In this document: one piece after another, positions 36,727 through 45,112 of the stretch
Layout: each line of letters starts with the position of its first letter
How positions within the stretch are numbered: position 1 is the first letter of the stretch
Source of the DNA: an uncultured Legionella sp.
GTDB taxonomy: Bacteria > Pseudomonadota > Gammaproteobacteria > Legionellales > Legionellaceae
NCBI GenBank assembly: GCA_902168255.1
Contig: CABHON010000010.1
Location: 29,072 to 93,071 of the forward strand
Direction of reading: 5' to 3'
Length of the DNA: 64,000 nucleotides
Notes under the pieces: model-generated
The model's database searches: none
Told to the model about the DNA's origin: nothing
The model's input: the letters and a program-made list of their open reading frames with translations, nothing else
Program-made: the position numbers and the translations under genes

Positions 36727-37602
36727 TTAGATCTTATCCTGTTTCAGCGCCAACGCATACACCACATTTTTCTTTATGCCACTAATTTCAGTGGCAATTT
36801 GAACCGCTTGCTTTAATGGCAAGGATTTAAGTAACGTTTTTAATAGAGATTCTAACGAAGAAGAAAAATTTAATGAGTTACTTTCTTCTTCAACTTTTTT
36901 AGGTTTACTATCCAATATCACTACAAACTCACCTTTTTGACGTGCTGATTCTTCGTTAAGCCAAGCTAATGCTTCATCAGGAGAGCCTGAAAAGAAGTAT
37001 TCAAATTGTTTTGTTATTTCTTTTGCAAAGCTGATTAATCGCTCTGTTTCAAATACGTTCTTGATATCCTCGAGTAAAGAAAGAATGCGATGGGGTGCTT
37101 CGTAGAATACGACAGGATGAGAAGTATCTTCAAAGGTAGCTAATATTTTTCTCCGTGCTTGGGATTGTGCAGGTAAAAAACCATAAAATAAAAAATGATT
37201 GCAGGGAATCCCCGAAGCCGATAAGGCGGCAATGGCGGCGCAAGGGCCAGGAATAGGGGAAACCGTAATCGCCTGTTTTCTGGCTTCTTGAACCAAGTAA
37301 GCCCCTGGATCACTAATAAGCGGCGTGCCTGCATCACTAATTAGCGCGATGTTAGCACCTTCAGTTAATTTGCTTAACAGTTCAGAAGAACGTTCATTTT
37401 CATTATGCGCATGCAAAGAAATCAGCGGTTTATTAATACCAAAATGGTTAAGTAATACTCGGCTTTTCCGCGTATCTTCTGCAGCAATGTAATCAACGTA
37501 TTTCAAAATTTCTAATGCGCGAAGGGTAATATCCTGTAAATTGCCGATGGGAGTGGCGACCAGAAATAATGTTCCAGGGGGGATTGATGTTGTGTGGCTC
37601 AT
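36727..37602 (-). CDS. rsmI: 16S rRNA 2'-O-ribose C1402 methyltransferase
   Basis: This 291-residue SAM-dependent enzyme of the tetrapyrrole-methylase fold modifies C1402 in the ribosomal P site. Motifs are GTLFLVATPIGNLQDITLRA, YIAAEDTRKSRVLLNHFGI, ALISDAGTPLISDPGAYLV, PIPGPCAAIAALSASGIPC and VVFYEAPHRILSLL. It is divergent from lpoA across 46 bases, the same arrangement as in E. coli and Pseudomonas. Length is normal. Confidence 0.96.
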   Translation of the reverse strand: MSHTTSIPPGTLFLVATPIGNLQDITLRALEILKYVDYIAAEDTRKSRVLLNHFGINKPLISLHAHNENERSSELLSKLTEGANIALISDAGTPLISDPGAYLVQEARKQAITVSPIPGPCAAIAALSASGIPCNHFLFYGFLPAQSQARRKILATFEDTSHPVVFYEAPHRILSLLEDIKNVFETERLISFAKEITKQFEYFFSGSPDEALAWLNEESARQKGEFVVILDSKPKKVEEESNSLNFSSSLESLLKTLLKSLPLKQAVQIATEISGIKKNVVYALALKQDKI

Positions 37603-37648
37603 CGTTTATGCTTTATCAAAATTTTTATAAGTTCAAGGTAAAAACAAC

Positions 37649-38839
37649 ATGGGTATAATGCAACATTTTCGAAAAACGCTGTCTTGTGTTATTGGATTGA
37701 GTTTTCTAGCATTAATAAATAGTTGTTCACTGAACAATAATGCGTCTGTGTATGATACAGGAAGCAGCGTGGGCAGTACAACGGGTACGCCAAAACAAAT
37801 TGCCTTACTATTACCATTGACTGGCCCAATGGCTGGCCCCGGACAGGCTGTACGTGATGGCTTCATGTCTTCTTATTATCAATCGATACAATCCGGTTCA
37901 ATCAATACAAAAGTACGAGTGTATAATACAGCTCAAGGAAGCGATATTGAAACCTTATATGAAACGGCTATCCGTGAAGGGGCAGATTGTGTAGTAGGCC
38001 CATTAGAAAAAGAAAAAGTACAACGTTTAGCTCGTTCACCAGTACCTGTTACCACTATTGCACTAAACTATTTAAATGAATCTTCCTCTCAAGGTTCCGC
38101 TAATTTATATCAATTTGGCCTCTCACCTTTAGATGAGGCGGCTCAAGTAGCTCAATATGCCCACCAACAAGGTCATCAGTCTGCATTGATTATTGCGCCT
38201 GCTGGACCGTGGGGATATGGAGTTGTTCAAGCATTTAATACACAATGGAAACAATTAGGCGGAAGAGTAGGTGCTCAATTCTTCTATATGCCTAATCAAG
38301 ATTTAAGTGCTTATATTCGTCAAGTGCTTAAAGTTAATGATAAAGCAGACACCCAAGTGAAGCTGGCGAGTCAACCAATGTCTAGTGTAGTTGGCTATAA
38401 TAGACAGGCTGAGCAAAAATCCGCGTATCATCGTCAAGATGTGGATATGATATTCTTGGTAGCCCAAGCAGCAAAAGCAAGACAAATTAACCCATTATTG
38501 AAGTTCTATTATGCGGGTGATTTACCTGTTTATTCTATTTCTTTAGTGTATAGCGGTATACCTTCTCCCATGGCGGATCAAGATCTCAATGGCATTGTAT
38601 TTGATGATATGCCCTGGGTATTTAATCCAATGGCTTCAAAATTAAGTCGTTTCCCACGATTATATGCTTTGGGTAAAGATGCCTTTACAGTTGTTATGAA
38701 GCGGGGTGAATGGCGCTCTTCTCCAAGTTCGACAATATCTGGATATACAGGTGTATTGTCTTTGAAGGCTGGAAACAGAATCAGCCGACAATTAGTGTGG
38801 GGACGATTTGAACAGGGAGAGGTTCAAACGATTGATTGA
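37649..38839 (+). CDS. lpoA: LppC-domain lipoprotein, penicillin-binding protein activator (short form)
   Basis: This outer-membrane lipoprotein activates PBP1A for peptidoglycan synthesis in E. coli. The signal ends in the lipobox LINSCSLN (Cys26). The LppC domain of periplasmic-binding-protein fold begins soon after: PKQIALLLPLTGPMAGPGQA. GADCVVGPLEKEKVQRLARS and the C-terminal DMPWVFNPMASKLSRFPRLY are typical. The protein has 396 residues, while E. coli LpoA is about 680, so the amino-terminal TPR-like domain is missing. The order rsmI/lpoA-yraN-diaA-dolP supports the identity. It overlaps yraN. Confidence 0.9.
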   Translation: MGIMQHFRKTLSCVIGLSFLALINSCSLNNNASVYDTGSSVGSTTGTPKQIALLLPLTGPMAGPGQAVRDGFMSSYYQSIQSGSINTKVRVYNTAQGSDIETLYETAIREGADCVVGPLEKEKVQRLARSPVPVTTIALNYLNESSSQGSANLYQFGLSPLDEAAQVAQYAHQQGHQSALIIAPAGPWGYGVVQAFNTQWKQLGGRVGAQFFYMPNQDLSAYIRQVLKVNDKADTQVKLASQPMSSVVGYNRQAEQKSAYHRQDVDMIFLVAQAAKARQINPLLKFYYAGDLPVYSISLVYSGIPSPMADQDLNGIVFDDMPWVFNPMASKLSRFPRLYALGKDAFTVVMKRGEWRSSPSSTISGYTGVLSLKAGNRISRQLVWGRFEQGEVQTID

Positions 38840-39188
38840 AAAGATTGAGCGTTCAGCACAAGGAAGATGGGCAGAAGCCATTGCTGAACGATACCTCGCA
38901 GAAAAAGGACTTATCCTTATTCAACGTAATTTTCGCACCAAAATTGGGGAAATAGATCTTATTATGCAAGAAGAGAAGACGCTTGTTTTTGTGGAAGTGC
39001 GCTATCGCAAAAATAACTGTTTTGGTGGTGCTATTGCTAGTGTAGATAGACGAAAGCAAATAAAGTTGTCAAGAACAGCCGAATGTTATTTAGCTTGGAA
39101 TAAAAAATATGCTAAAATAGCGTCCCGATTTGATGTAGTTGGCATTTCAGATGCTCTGGATATAGAGTGGATTAAAAATGCCTTTTAA
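38808..39188 (+). CDS. yraN: YraN/UPF0102 family protein, endonuclease-like fold
   Basis: The 126-residue protein has the UPF0102 core: GRWAEAIAERYLAEKGLILI, RNFRTKIGEIDLIMQEEKTL and VFVEVRYRKNNCFGGAIASV. The E-D-ExR-type residues resemble a Holliday-junction/restriction-nuclease fold; the biological role is unknown. No ATG is available. TTG at 38808 or TTG at 38832 (preceded by GGGAGAGG) are the candidates; both overlap lpoA. Confidence 0.88.
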   Translation: MNRERFKRLIEKIERSAQGRWAEAIAERYLAEKGLILIQRNFRTKIGEIDLIMQEEKTLVFVEVRYRKNNCFGGAIASVDRRKQIKLSRTAECYLAWNKKYAKIASRFDVVGISDALDIEWIKNAF

Positions 39189-39194
39189 AGTTGA

Positions 39195-39785
<591 letters not shown>

Positions 39786-39802
39786 TTGATAAAGGATGTT
39801 AA

Positions 39803-40387
39803 ATGAAAAGATATTTCCTTAATTACAAATTATATTTTATTATTTTTTTGCCTGTGCTCTTATTATCGGGTTGCGTAGCGGCAGCTTTTATGGCGGGTAC
39901 ATCAGCGGGTGGTTTAGTGGTATCGGATCAGCGTGACTGGAAAACTAGAAGTGAAGACAGTTACATTGAGCACCGATTAGATTTGAACATTATTCAAGAT
40001 CCCGAATTTAAAACCAGTAACCTTGATTTATCAAGTTTTGATTGTGTTGTACTGTTAGTTGGCCAAACACCTAGTGCAACCCTTAAAGTATCTGCTGAAA
40101 AAATTGCACAATCTACGCCCAATGTTAAAAAAGTTTATAATGAAATTACTGTAGGACCTTCGATTTCATTTGGCCAAAAAAGCGAAGATGTTTGGCTAAC
40201 GTCTGCTGTGAAGAGTGCATTGCTTGTTAAATCTGGATTACGTTCTGGTTCTATTAAAGTATTAACTGAAAATAGTACGGTATATTTAATGGGCCTTGTC
40301 ACTAAAGAGCAAGCGGATTTAGCTGTTGACGCTGCGCGACGGGTTAGTGGCGTTAGAAGTGTCGTAAAAGTGTTTGAGTATTTGTAA
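39803..40387 (+). CDS. dolP: BON-domain outer-membrane lipoprotein DolP
   Basis: The 194-residue lipoprotein (formerly YraP) has the lipobox LLLSGC at about residues 20-25 and then two BON domains. The first is around DLNIIQDPEFKTSNLDLSSF to KVYNEITVG. The second is around DVWLTSAVKSALLVKSGLRS to VVKVFEY. DolP binds anionic phospholipid at the division site in E. coli and protects outer-membrane integrity. It is the last gene of the cluster; an R1 palindrome follows and may end the transcript. Confidence 0.92.
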   Translation: MKRYFLNYKLYFIIFLPVLLLSGCVAAAFMAGTSAGGLVVSDQRDWKTRSEDSYIEHRLDLNIIQDPEFKTSNLDLSSFDCVVLLVGQTPSATLKVSAEKIAQSTPNVKKVYNEITVGPSISFGQKSEDVWLTSAVKSALLVKSGLRSGSIKVLTENSTVYLMGLVTKEQADLAVDAARRVSGVRSVVKVFEYL

Positions 40388-40449
40388 AAGGATAATTTCT
40401 CCCCTGTGAAGGGGGCGGTCTTATACCTCAAGGCAGACAAATTCCTATT

Positions 40450-40505
40450 GTAGGGGCAGGTCTTGTACCTGCGCGGGGACGGGCGGGTACAAGACCCGCC
40501 CCTAC
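40450..40505. repeat. Palindromic repeat family R1, copy 2
   Basis: The left arm is GTAGGGGCAGGTCTTGTACC and the right arm ends AAGACCCGCCCCTAC, with a GCGCGGGGACGGGC centre. It lies between the convergent dolP and hflX genes, the place expected of a transcript-end hairpin. Another degenerate piece (GGGGGCGGTCTTATACCTC) lies just before it. Confidence 0.85.
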
Positions 40506-40531
40506 GAAACCTATCATCAATACCTTAATAA

Positions 40532-41809
40532 TTACCGATGAGGCGTAAATAACCGGTGATAATCTTTTTCGCTCATCCGTATCGTTACCCAATTATTGCC
40601 TTCCTCATCGATTTGTTCATCAATGATAGCGTCCAATTTATATAATTCTGCGCGTAGCTGACCGGCATCAGGCTTAAGCGCTATTTGAGTATGAACAAAA
40701 GGTCCATGTAACTGAACCGCAACAGTTTTTTTAAGCATATCAATACCTTCTTTTGTTAATGCAGAGACCCATACGCGAGGTAAGGCATCATTGGCATCTT
40801 CATTATGTTGCCATGATGGTTGGTGGGTCAATAAATCAATTTTGTTATATACTTCAACGGTAGGAACGTTTTCAGCGCCAATTTCTTTAAGTACGTGCCT
40901 GACAACTTCAGCGGTTTCTTGCCAATGTGGATCCGAAATATCAATAACGTGTAATAAAAGATCGGCTTCTCGTGTTTCTTCAAGCGTGGCCTTAAAAGCT
41001 TCAACTAAATCATGGGGTAGATGGCGAATAAATCCTACAGTATCCACTAAGATAGCGTCGTGACAGCCCGGTAACTCAAGTTTTCTCATTGTCGGATCAA
41101 GTGTTGCAAATAGCTGGTTCGCCGCATAAACTTCTTCACCTGTTAAAGTATTAAAGAGTGATGATTTTCCTGCGTTAGTATAGCCTACAAGAGAGACTGT
41201 AAGCGTAGCTTGCTTATGACGTGCTTGCCGGTTTTGTTCTCGTTGCGCACGGGTTTTATCAAGGCGGGAGCGAATCATTTTCATTCGATTACGAATTAAA
41301 CGACGATCGGTTTCTAATTGAGTTTCACCAGGACCACGTAATCCAATACCACCTTTTTGACGTTCAAGGTGAGTCCATCCTCGAATTAAGCGAGTAGAAA
41401 TATGATTCAGTTGTGCTAATTCTACTTGAAGTTTACCTTCAAAACTACGTGCACGTTGAGCAAAAATATCTAAAATAATACCGTTTCGATCAACAACTCG
41501 GCATTTTAACAAGGTTTCTAAGTTTCGCTCTTGGGCAGGGGATAATGTGTGATCAAGTAAGACAACATCGACTTTTTGTTGCTCAATTAATGATTGAATT
41601 TCAGCGGCTTTTCCTGAGCCAATAAAATATTTAATATCAGGAGCTTTTCTTGTGCCAGTAATCGTATCAATTATTTCAATACCTGCGGACAATACGAGTT
41701 CCTTAAATTCTGTTAAATCACCTTGTAGATTAGTGTCAGGAAAATCAATATGCACTAAAATAGCGCGTTCGCCTCCTTCATGACGGTCGAATAAACGATG
41801 TTCACTCAT
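40532..41809 (-). CDS. hflX: Ribosome-associated GTPase HflX
   Basis: This 425-residue Obg-related GTPase splits stalled ribosomes. The amino-terminal HflX domain includes DIKYFIGSGKAAEIQSLIEQ and LLDHTLSPAQERNLETLLKC, followed by RGPGETQLETDRRLI. GTPase motifs are GYTNAGKSSLFNTLTG (G1, near 205), DTVGFIRHLPHDLVEAFKAT (G3 region) and VYNKIDLL (G4). No hfq gene lies upstream, unlike in many gammaproteobacteria; instead there is a decayed peptidase gene in divergent orientation. Confidence 0.96.
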   Translation of the reverse strand: MSEHRLFDRHEGGERAILVHIDFPDTNLQGDLTEFKELVLSAGIEIIDTITGTRKAPDIKYFIGSGKAAEIQSLIEQQKVDVVLLDHTLSPAQERNLETLLKCRVVDRNGIILDIFAQRARSFEGKLQVELAQLNHISTRLIRGWTHLERQKGGIGLRGPGETQLETDRRLIRNRMKMIRSRLDKTRAQREQNRQARHKQATLTVSLVGYTNAGKSSLFNTLTGEEVYAANQLFATLDPTMRKLELPGCHDAILVDTVGFIRHLPHDLVEAFKATLEETREADLLLHVIDISDPHWQETAEVVRHVLKEIGAENVPTVEVYNKIDLLTHQPSWQHNEDANDALPRVWVSALTKEGIDMLKKTVAVQLHGPFVHTQIALKPDAGQLRAELYKLDAIIDEQIDEEGNNWVTIRMSEKDYHRLFTPHR

Positions 41810-41854
41810 TATTTTGCTCTTTTCTTATATTTTGTGTAACGTAATATTACATTT

Positions 41855-42102
41855 ATGCAAACATTATACCCTTCAATTAAAACTTATGCACAGCATATGT
41901 TATTGGGAATTATGCTATTTTACAGAAAAAGAGAAGGTTTAAAAGATATACCTGGTTTTATTATCAGTGGTCGATATGATATAATTTCTCTTTACAATGT
42001 GCTTGGGAACTTCGTAAGGTCTGGTCTAAGTTTAAACTGTGGAATGTATGACATTCATTATTAGAGCCAGTTATTACGGATGCTGCCATCTTAGCCACTT
42101 AA
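41855..42102 (+). pseudogene. pip: Proline iminopeptidase remnant (internal deletion and frameshift)
   Basis: The first codons read MQTLYPSIKTYAQHML, very like the start of proline iminopeptidases (LYPxIxxYxxxxL). Soon after comes DIPGFIISGRYDIIS, which matches the carboxy-terminal HIPGIIVHGRYD motif. So the catalytic centre of about 220 residues is gone. After ISLYN the match continues in another frame: LQCAWELRKVWSKFKLWNV, stop, HSLLEPVITDAAILAT, stop at 42102. This corresponds to the family's carboxy terminus but with a nonsense codon before the catalytic-histidine position. It is a dead gene. It fills most of the 340-base spacer between hflX and mlaA. Confidence 0.72.
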
Positions 42103-42149
42103 AAAATATTACCAATATCTAAAAAAGCGGGTTAGAAAGAAGAAAAGTA

Positions 42150-43004
42150 ATGAAAAAATTGTTAAGTCTTGTTGTCGTATGCTTAGCGTTAGGTACGTTC
42201 ACAAAAATGAGTTTTGCAGAGGACACTCAAGCAGAATCTGGTATTTTTAATGGTGAAGCACCTTTTTTACCTTCGGCGCAACAAGATCCATTAGAATCAA
42301 TTAACCGTCCTATTTTTAATTTCAACCAAGCCATGGATAAGGTTTTAATTATTCCTATTGCCAAAATTTATAACACCTTAATTCCTGCACCAATTCGTAC
42401 AGGGGCTGATAATGTGTTTGATAATATTGCGATGTTGCCATCAGTGGCGAATGATGTATTACAAGGTGAATTTAAACATGCATTGAATGATGCATGGCGG
42501 TTTATTATTAATACCACGATGGGAGTGGGGGGAATTTTTGATCCAGCGACAGAGTTTGGTTTATCTGAGCATTTTAACGATATGGGCATTACCTTTGCCC
42601 GTTGGGGATATCGTAATTCCACTTATGTAGTTCTTCCTATTTTAGGTCCAACTACCGTTCGTGATGCGGTTTCTGTTGTGGGCGATTACTATCTCTTCTC
42701 ACCTTATCCTTATATCCATTCAATGTATCTTCTCAAAGGTATCATTGCGTATCGTTATTTAACGGTGAAAGCCCAGTTAATTGATGCCACTAACTTTATG
42801 AATGAAGTAGCGCTTGATCCTTATACATTTGAGCGAGATGCATATTATCAATATCGTAATCATAAAATTGCGACCGGTAGTAACGCGGACAACTCTGAAT
42901 TTTTATACTTGGAAGAAAACGAGCCTCAAGATGAAAAGCCTGGTGAGCCAGGTGCTGAAGCGGGCGATCATTCTGGTCCAGGCGCGGGGTACATTAGAGA
43001 GTAA
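42150..43004 (+). CDS. mlaA: MlaA (VacJ) family protein of phospholipid retrograde transport, without lipobox
   Basis: MlaA removes phospholipid from the outer leaflet of the outer membrane and passes it to MlaC. The 284-residue protein contains QDPLESINRPIFNFNQAMDK, SVANDVLQGEFKHALNDAWR, FIINTTMGVGGIFDPATEFG and YVVLPILGPTTVRDA, all standard. The signal peptide (MKKLLSLVVVCLALGTFTKMSFA) has no cysteine, so the lipid anchor of E. coli MlaA is lacking and cleavage after SFA by signal peptidase I is expected. The tail is Glu/Pro/Gly-rich. The other mla genes are not nearby, as is common. Confidence 0.92.
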   Translation: MKKLLSLVVVCLALGTFTKMSFAEDTQAESGIFNGEAPFLPSAQQDPLESINRPIFNFNQAMDKVLIIPIAKIYNTLIPAPIRTGADNVFDNIAMLPSVANDVLQGEFKHALNDAWRFIINTTMGVGGIFDPATEFGLSEHFNDMGITFARWGYRNSTYVVLPILGPTTVRDAVSVVGDYYLFSPYPYIHSMYLLKGIIAYRYLTVKAQLIDATNFMNEVALDPYTFERDAYYQYRNHKIATGSNADNSEFLYLEENEPQDEKPGEPGAEAGDHSGPGAGYIRE

Positions 43005-43025
43005 TACGTTGGAGTACTTTCTAAG

Positions 43026-43304
43026 CTAATTAAACAATTCGCTATGAGAGCCAAGTCTAGCCAATCGCAATACGTTCAAAGTAGATTTTCTGTAGATTAA
43101 TAAAAGATCAGGTTTGATATGACATTCGCGCTAGCCTTTCCAATTTCCATAAAGCTCGTGATCTCTATTTTTATCAGGTAAACTCCTATCATTTACTAAA
43201 AATTCAAGAATAGAAGAAAGAAGATTATCGATTTTTTTGCTGTAAGTTGGATTTGCTTTGATACGCTTAAAATCTTTTTTAAAAAGCGTAGAACGCTCAA
43301 TCAT
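43026..43304 (-). pseudogene. YafQ-family toxin with an in-frame amber codon
   Basis: Reading from ATG 43304, which overlaps the antitoxin stop (ATGATTGA), the frame gives MIERSTLFKKDFKRIKANPT, DHELYGNWKG, then TAG at 43133-43131 (codon 58), then RECHIKPDLLLIYRKSTLNV and LARLGSHSELFN. YafQ/RelE-family toxins have the block GNWKGYRECHIKPDWLLIY here, so the amber codon probably replaces an aromatic codon one base away. The part after the stop carries the catalytic histidines, so the 57-residue product would be inactive. The remainder of the frame is otherwise undamaged, suggesting recent loss. Confidence 0.85.
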
Positions 43305-43569
43305 CCTCATTGAGATTATCCATTAAAGCATTAATGCTGTTAAAGCGTTTTCCTTTTCCTACTTCAAGCTCATGAATTGCTTTTTGCGTTTTTCTATTAG
43401 GTGCTTTAATTTCAAAGGGCATACGACGTTCGTCAGCTATTCGCACCATAAGTAAACGAATAGCATCTGATAGGGAAAGTCCCATTGCGTCTAAGGCATC
43501 AGCAGCTCGTTCTTTCGTTAGTGTGTCAATACGAGCGCGGACATACGTGTCAGTTATGAGTGTATGCAT
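43297..43569 (-). CDS. RelB/DinJ-family antitoxin
   Basis: This 90-residue antitoxin contains a ribbon-helix-helix start, TYVRARIDTLTKERAADALD, and AMGLSLSDAIRLLMVRIADE, diagnostic of the RelB/DinJ group. It overlaps the downstream toxin frame by 8 bases. Since the toxin is broken, it may persist only as a DNA-binding repressor or as an antidote to related toxins. A small palindrome lies upstream at 43605-43625. Confidence 0.88.
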   Translation of the reverse strand: MHTLITDTYVRARIDTLTKERAADALDAMGLSLSDAIRLLMVRIADERRMPFEIKAPNRKTQKAIHELEVGKGKRFNSINALMDNLNEDD

Positions 43570-43604
43570 TTATTATTACCTCGTTTTTTAATTTTCTATA
43601 TAAG

Positions 43605-43625
43605 TGTAGTCTTTTTGTGACTACA
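43605..43625. promoter_or_regulatory. Probable operator of the DinJ-type antitoxin gene
   Basis: TGTAGTC and GACTACA form a perfect 7-base inverted repeat with a 7-base centre, 36 bases before the antitoxin ATG. RelB/DinJ antitoxins repress their own genes at such sites. Confidence 0.5.
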
Positions 43626-43634
43626 AAGCAAGGT

Positions 43635-44456
43635 CTAAATAGATAAGATCCTCATTCTCGAACTCATATCTTCCAATGAATCCATTTTAAGTGATGCTAA
43701 GCAATGATAAAGCGAACCATTCAACACCACTACATCAATTATTTCACCAATATTGCTGTCATCTTTAGATAAGACTTCATCTCCTGGGGTAACTGACATG
43801 CTTGTTTCACATAGATAAACAGCATGCTTTTGTACTGCTTTAAAATGAGTACGTGCAATAATTTCTTGGCCAAGATAACAACCTTTATTGAAACTAATAG
43901 CGCCTTCAATTTTGTCCAGTCCAATGCGATGGGGAAGAAATGTTCCTTGGGTTTTTTGATGCAAATCAGGAAATCCTTGAACCATTTGTTGGTAATGCCA
44001 CGCTTCATTACATAAAGCATTTGCCGGTGGTGGTGTATTAGGTTTAATAAATAAATTATTGAGACAGCGATAAGCTTCTTCAGGGGCAGAATATAAAAAG
44101 CCTGTAAGAGAATCAAGTATGTTTTTTTCAAAGGTTACTTTAGAAAAAAGAGCATATTTTTTAAAATGTTTTATCGTCGTTTCAAGAATATCTTGAGGGA
44201 GCAGTAATAAATAACCTTCTTGCCAAACCATAATGAATAATAAGGCAACAAGACGACCTTGCAGGTTACAACATCCCGTGGGTTGAGCATTCAATGCTGT
44301 TAAAGCATGAATGTCACAAGTTAATTGACCTTGTAAAAAATTTGCCGCATCTTTACCATGTATATAGATACTACCTAAATGTCCAAGATCAAAAGAATGG
44401 GGAATTTTATCTTTAACCGCTTGAATGCTGTTTGAAATATCATTAGAATGAGTCAT
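43635..44456 (-). CDS. ygfZ: YgfZ, folate-dependent Fe-S cluster maintenance protein
   Basis: This 273-residue GcvT-like protein acts with tetrahydrofolate in maintaining some Fe-S enzymes. Key motifs are FLQGQLTCDIHAL and the family signature NKGCYLGQEIIARTHFKAVQ, with the essential cysteine. The protein is near the usual length for short YgfZ forms. Its ATG (44456) overlaps the ATG of sdhE on the other strand: both are read from the same CATG. The gene pair ygfZ/sdhE is divergent in E. coli also, but with a spacer. Confidence 0.94.
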   Translation of the reverse strand: MTHSNDISNSIQAVKDKIPHSFDLGHLGSIYIHGKDAANFLQGQLTCDIHALTALNAQPTGCCNLQGRLVALLFIMVWQEGYLLLLPQDILETTIKHFKKYALFSKVTFEKNILDSLTGFLYSAPEEAYRCLNNLFIKPNTPPPANALCNEAWHYQQMVQGFPDLHQKTQGTFLPHRIGLDKIEGAISFNKGCYLGQEIIARTHFKAVQKHAVYLCETSMSVTPGDEVLSKDDSNIGEIIDVVVLNGSLYHCLASLKMDSLEDMSSRMRILSI

Positions 44457-44715
44457 GGAAACAATTATAGATCAAGCGAAGTTATTGTGGCAATGTAGAC
44501 GAGGGATGCTTGAACTCGATTTATTTTTTATTCCTTTTGCCAAAACACATTATTCGCAATTATCATCGAAACTACAAGAAAGTTTTAGAACCTTATTAAC
44601 CTATCCTGATCCTGTTTTATTTGCTTGGTTAATGGGGCACGAAAGTCCAGAAGAACCGGAGTTAATTGAAATTGTCCAACTTGTTAAACGCCTCCATATC
44701 CCTACACCCATCTAA
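44455..44715 (+). CDS. sdhE: Succinate dehydrogenase assembly factor SdhE
   Basis: This 86-residue protein helps attach FAD to SdhA and FrdA. It matches the family along its whole length: AKLLWQCRRGMLELDLFFIP, containing the RGxxE motif, and DPVLFAWLMGHESPEEPEL. The start ATG at 44455 shares two bases with the ygfZ start on the opposite strand. There is no obvious ribosome site, so translation may be leaderless or weak. The downstream ygfX gene overlaps its 3' end. Confidence 0.93.
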   Translation: METIIDQAKLLWQCRRGMLELDLFFIPFAKTHYSQLSSKLQESFRTLLTYPDPVLFAWLMGHESPEEPELIEIVQLVKRLHIPTPI

Positions 44716-45112
44716 AATAGCAATAGGCTTATGGAGTAGCTTGTACCTTATTTCTGTCATTTCTATTATTGATACAGATATAAATTATCTAATAAAAGCG
44801 TTATTTATCGTTGGCATCTTCATCAATGCTTTTTATGTTTTTACCCAACATATTTTATTAAATGCTGCCTCGTCCATTATTGGTTTCTCTCGTTCTTTAT
44901 CCTATTGGTCTTGCCAGAAAAAAGAAGGAAAATTAGAGGAAATTATATTGAGACAATTGCTTTCTTTTCGTAAGGTGATTATTGTACGTTTCAGCTTTAT
45001 AAAAAGCACAAAGGTTCACACGAGATTTCTTTTTGAAGACAATATGTCATCAGATGATTTTCATTATTTATTAGTACAAACCAGATTATTTAAAGGTATT
45101 TATGAAACTTAA
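44666..45112 (+). CDS. YgfX-like membrane protein (CptA family)
   Basis: The roughly 148-residue protein has a short cytosolic start, two membrane helices (WSSLYLISVISII and YLIKALFIVGIFINAFYVFT), and a soluble carboxy-terminal domain. It sits right after sdhE, as ygfX does in E. coli. E. coli YgfX has been described as a cell-division-affecting toxin paired with YgfY (SdhE). Sequence similarity is weak, so the call relies on topology and position. No ATG is available; TTG at 44666 has GGAG four bases before it, and TTG 44681 is an alternative. Confidence 0.7.
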   Translation: MKLSNLLNASISLHPSKIAIGLWSSLYLISVISIIDTDINYLIKALFIVGIFINAFYVFTQHILLNAASSIIGFSRSLSYWSCQKKEGKLEEIILRQLLSFRKVIIVRFSFIKSTKVHTRFLFEDNMSSDDFHYLLVQTRLFKGIYET

